DNA from: a bacterium
GTDB taxonomy: Bacteria; Chloroflexota; Chloroflexia; Chloroflexales; Kallotenuaceae
Length of the DNA stretch: 33,846 nucleotides
Assembly (NCBI GenBank): GCA_016781525.1
Contig: JADDQE010000157.1
Location: forward strand, 1-33,846
Direction: 5' to 3'
The notes under the pieces were generated by a model that saw only the letters and a list, made by a program, of their open reading frames with translations, searched no databases and was not told the origin of the DNA. The position numbers and the translations under genes are program-made. Shown piece by piece: positions 32,660 through 33,846 of the stretch. The stretch's first letter is position 1. The number at the start of each line of letters is the position of its first letter.

Positions 32660-33017
32660 TGTTCGAGATGTCCAACGCACACTCGTTCGGACAGGACTCC
32701 GCCCGCCGTTAGCAGGGAAACTGCTCGTCCTTCATCGAGTAATCTCCTGCGACTATCACGTACGACCAACCTATATGTTTTTCTGGTGACCTATGCATCT
32801 TACTTCCATCCAACCTTCCGTCAAGCAGCCTGGGCACATACCTGGGAACGAGGCGCTGCAGGCAAAGCGTATCCAGTTGGCCTATCTGTTATACACCAGC
32901 GGTTTAGCCGATTGTAATGCGATAGAGCGGTGAAGGAACGGGATGCATACCACGAGCGGCCATCCGTGGCATACTGAGGATGCTTTGTCACTCAGTCACG
33001 TCAGGAGGACCGCTCAT
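32660..33017. other. Gap containing the probable left end of an insertion sequence
   Basis: No gene seen. GCATACCACG (32945-32954) and CGTGGCATAC (32965-32974) form an imperfect hairpin (8 of 10 pairs), followed by CTGAG/CTCAG (32974-32978, 32991-32995). These lie just before the transposase and may belong to its left end; a terminal repeat cannot be confirmed because the right end is outside the window. Confidence 0.4.
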
Positions 33018-33846
33018 ATGCCATGGTATCGCTCCCTCCCCGCCATCGTCAAGACCATCTGGCCCGCCTTGCAGCGGCAGCAGGCCGCCACGCTCGCCCT
33101 GCTCGTGGAACTGATCATCCGCCAACGGTCGCTGTGCCTGACCAACCTCGCCCGTGGCTCCTTTGCTGAACGTGACTTCAACACCCGGTATCAACAACTG
33201 TGGCGCTGGACCCAGAACGAACGCATCGACAGCCGGGTCCTGCGCCGTGCGCTCGCCCACACCGCGCTCGCGTGGCGTGCCGGTCACAGCCAGTACCTCC
33301 CCGTCATCGTTGATACCACCGCGTGTCGCCAGTTCCGCATCCTCCAAGCGGTCTTGCCCCGTCGCCGTCGTGGGATCCCGCTGCTGTGGCACAGCTACCA
33401 GCACGGCACCATGCGTGACCAGGTCACCCGCTTCCAGCTCGCCTTCCTCGATGACCTGCATGATCTCCTGGCCGATGCCCGTGCCGGTGGCCTCACCCCC
33501 GTGCTGATTGGCGATCGGGGGTTTGCCCGCAGCGCCATCCTGCAGTGGTGCGAGCAGCACGGCTGGGCGTATCTTGTGCGCCTGCCGCAGTCCTGGCGCA
33601 TCGCCCACCGCTGGTATCGTGGGTCGTTAGCCCAGTTCACGCTCGCGCCTGGACAGGTCCGCCGGTTCCTCAACATTCGGTGCGGTCCCCGGCGGCGCTT
33701 CACGGCCACGCTCGTCACTCCCCGCCTGAGCCGACGCGCCGCAACGCTCCTGAAGCGCCGCCTCAAGACCGTCCCGCCGCAGTGGTATCTCCTCACGACG
33801 ACGGAGTGGACGGCGGCGCAAACGGTGGCGTGGTATCGACGCCGGT
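33018..33846 (+). CDS. IS4-like DDE transposase (partial, runs off the window)
   Basis: 276 codons are open to the window end. The protein begins MPWYRSLPAIVKTIWPALQR, continues with a helical DNA-binding part (QSLCL-like RQRSLCLTNLARGSF), and carries catalytic motifs VIVDTT (Asp99) and LIGDRGFARSAILQWC (Asp166), the first two acids of the DDE triad; GDRGF is typical of the IS4 group. The Glu and C-terminus lie beyond the window. AGGAGG stands nine bases before the ATG. No lesions are visible, unlike the IS5-type relics elsewhere, so this copy may be recent and active. Confidence 0.88.
   Translation, partial: MPWYRSLPAIVKTIWPALQRQQAATLALLVELIIRQRSLCLTNLARGSFAERDFNTRYQQLWRWTQNERIDSRVLRRALAHTALAWRAGHSQYLPVIVDTTACRQFRILQAVLPRRRRGIPLLWHSYQHGTMRDQVTRFQLAFLDDLHDLLADARAGGLTPVLIGDRGFARSAILQWCEQHGWAYLVRLPQSWRIAHRWYRGSLAQFTLAPGQVRRFLNIRCGPRRRFTATLVTPRLSRRAATLLKRRLKTVPPQWYLLTTTEWTAAQTVAWYRRR

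Noticed and set aside
32484..32789. A 101-codon plus-strand frame overlapping the end of the HTH protein
   Set aside because: Out-of-frame overlap with no features and no ribosome binding site.

Overview
The window reads as chromosomal DNA of a GC-rich bacterium, most likely a member of the Chloroflexota. I base this on a eukaryote-like Ser/Thr phospho-signalling cassette of a style common there, a T-box leader, intergenic heptanucleotide repeats and transposase relics. The assignment is by eye from protein character, not from a search.

Layout. 1-168 is the C-terminal end of methionyl-tRNA formyltransferase (fmt), convergent with an acyl-CoA dehydrogenase (258-1406, minus). From 1643 to 8308 the plus strand carries a RodA/FtsW-type peptidoglycan polymerase. 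It is followed by a signalling cassette: a Ser/Thr kinase fused to a PQQ-type beta-propeller, a PP2C phosphatase, a von Willebrand A protein joined to it by an ATGA overlap, a zinc-ribbon/FHA protein and an 82-residue protein of unknown function. Two minus-strand catabolic genes follow, a YtcJ-type amidohydrolase and pseudouridine-5'-phosphate glycosidase (psuG).

11153-14997 is the most striking ordinary region. A sigma70-type promoter leads straight into a complete T-box riboswitch whose apparent specifier (UCC) and UGGC bulge both fit tRNA-Ser. The first gene after it is not serS but a polyprenyl-phosphate glycosyltransferase, then two Nudix hydrolases, and only then serS. A DUF1206 membrane protein follows.

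From 16220 to 24514 all genes are on the minus strand, and the part from 17130 onward looks like an acquired block. It holds a two-domain acyltransferase, an acyl carrier protein, an AMP-forming ligase and a PLP decarboxylase in one tightly coupled operon. Beyond them lie a secreted LPATG protein flanked by IS5-type transposase tails, a MurJ-type flippase and an Sfp-type phosphopantetheinyl transferase that could activate the carrier protein. The operon's upstream edge is cut through another gene (24511-24680), and degraded insertion-sequence DNA lies on both sides.

The right end (25398-33846) is mosaic. It has a GNAT acetyltransferase running into an IS5-type relic, a 1060-residue protein with a sigma-factor-like N-terminus, one membrane helix and a large outer part, an M55 D-aminopeptidase, a radC remnant, strong hairpins, a phage-like HTH protein, and a DDE transposase cut by the window end.

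Five intergenic sites (near 1462, 7988, 10135, 12964 and 13604) carry related 7-bp-period repeats, four of them starting at or next to a TAG stop codon. I found no tRNA, rRNA or CRISPR array.
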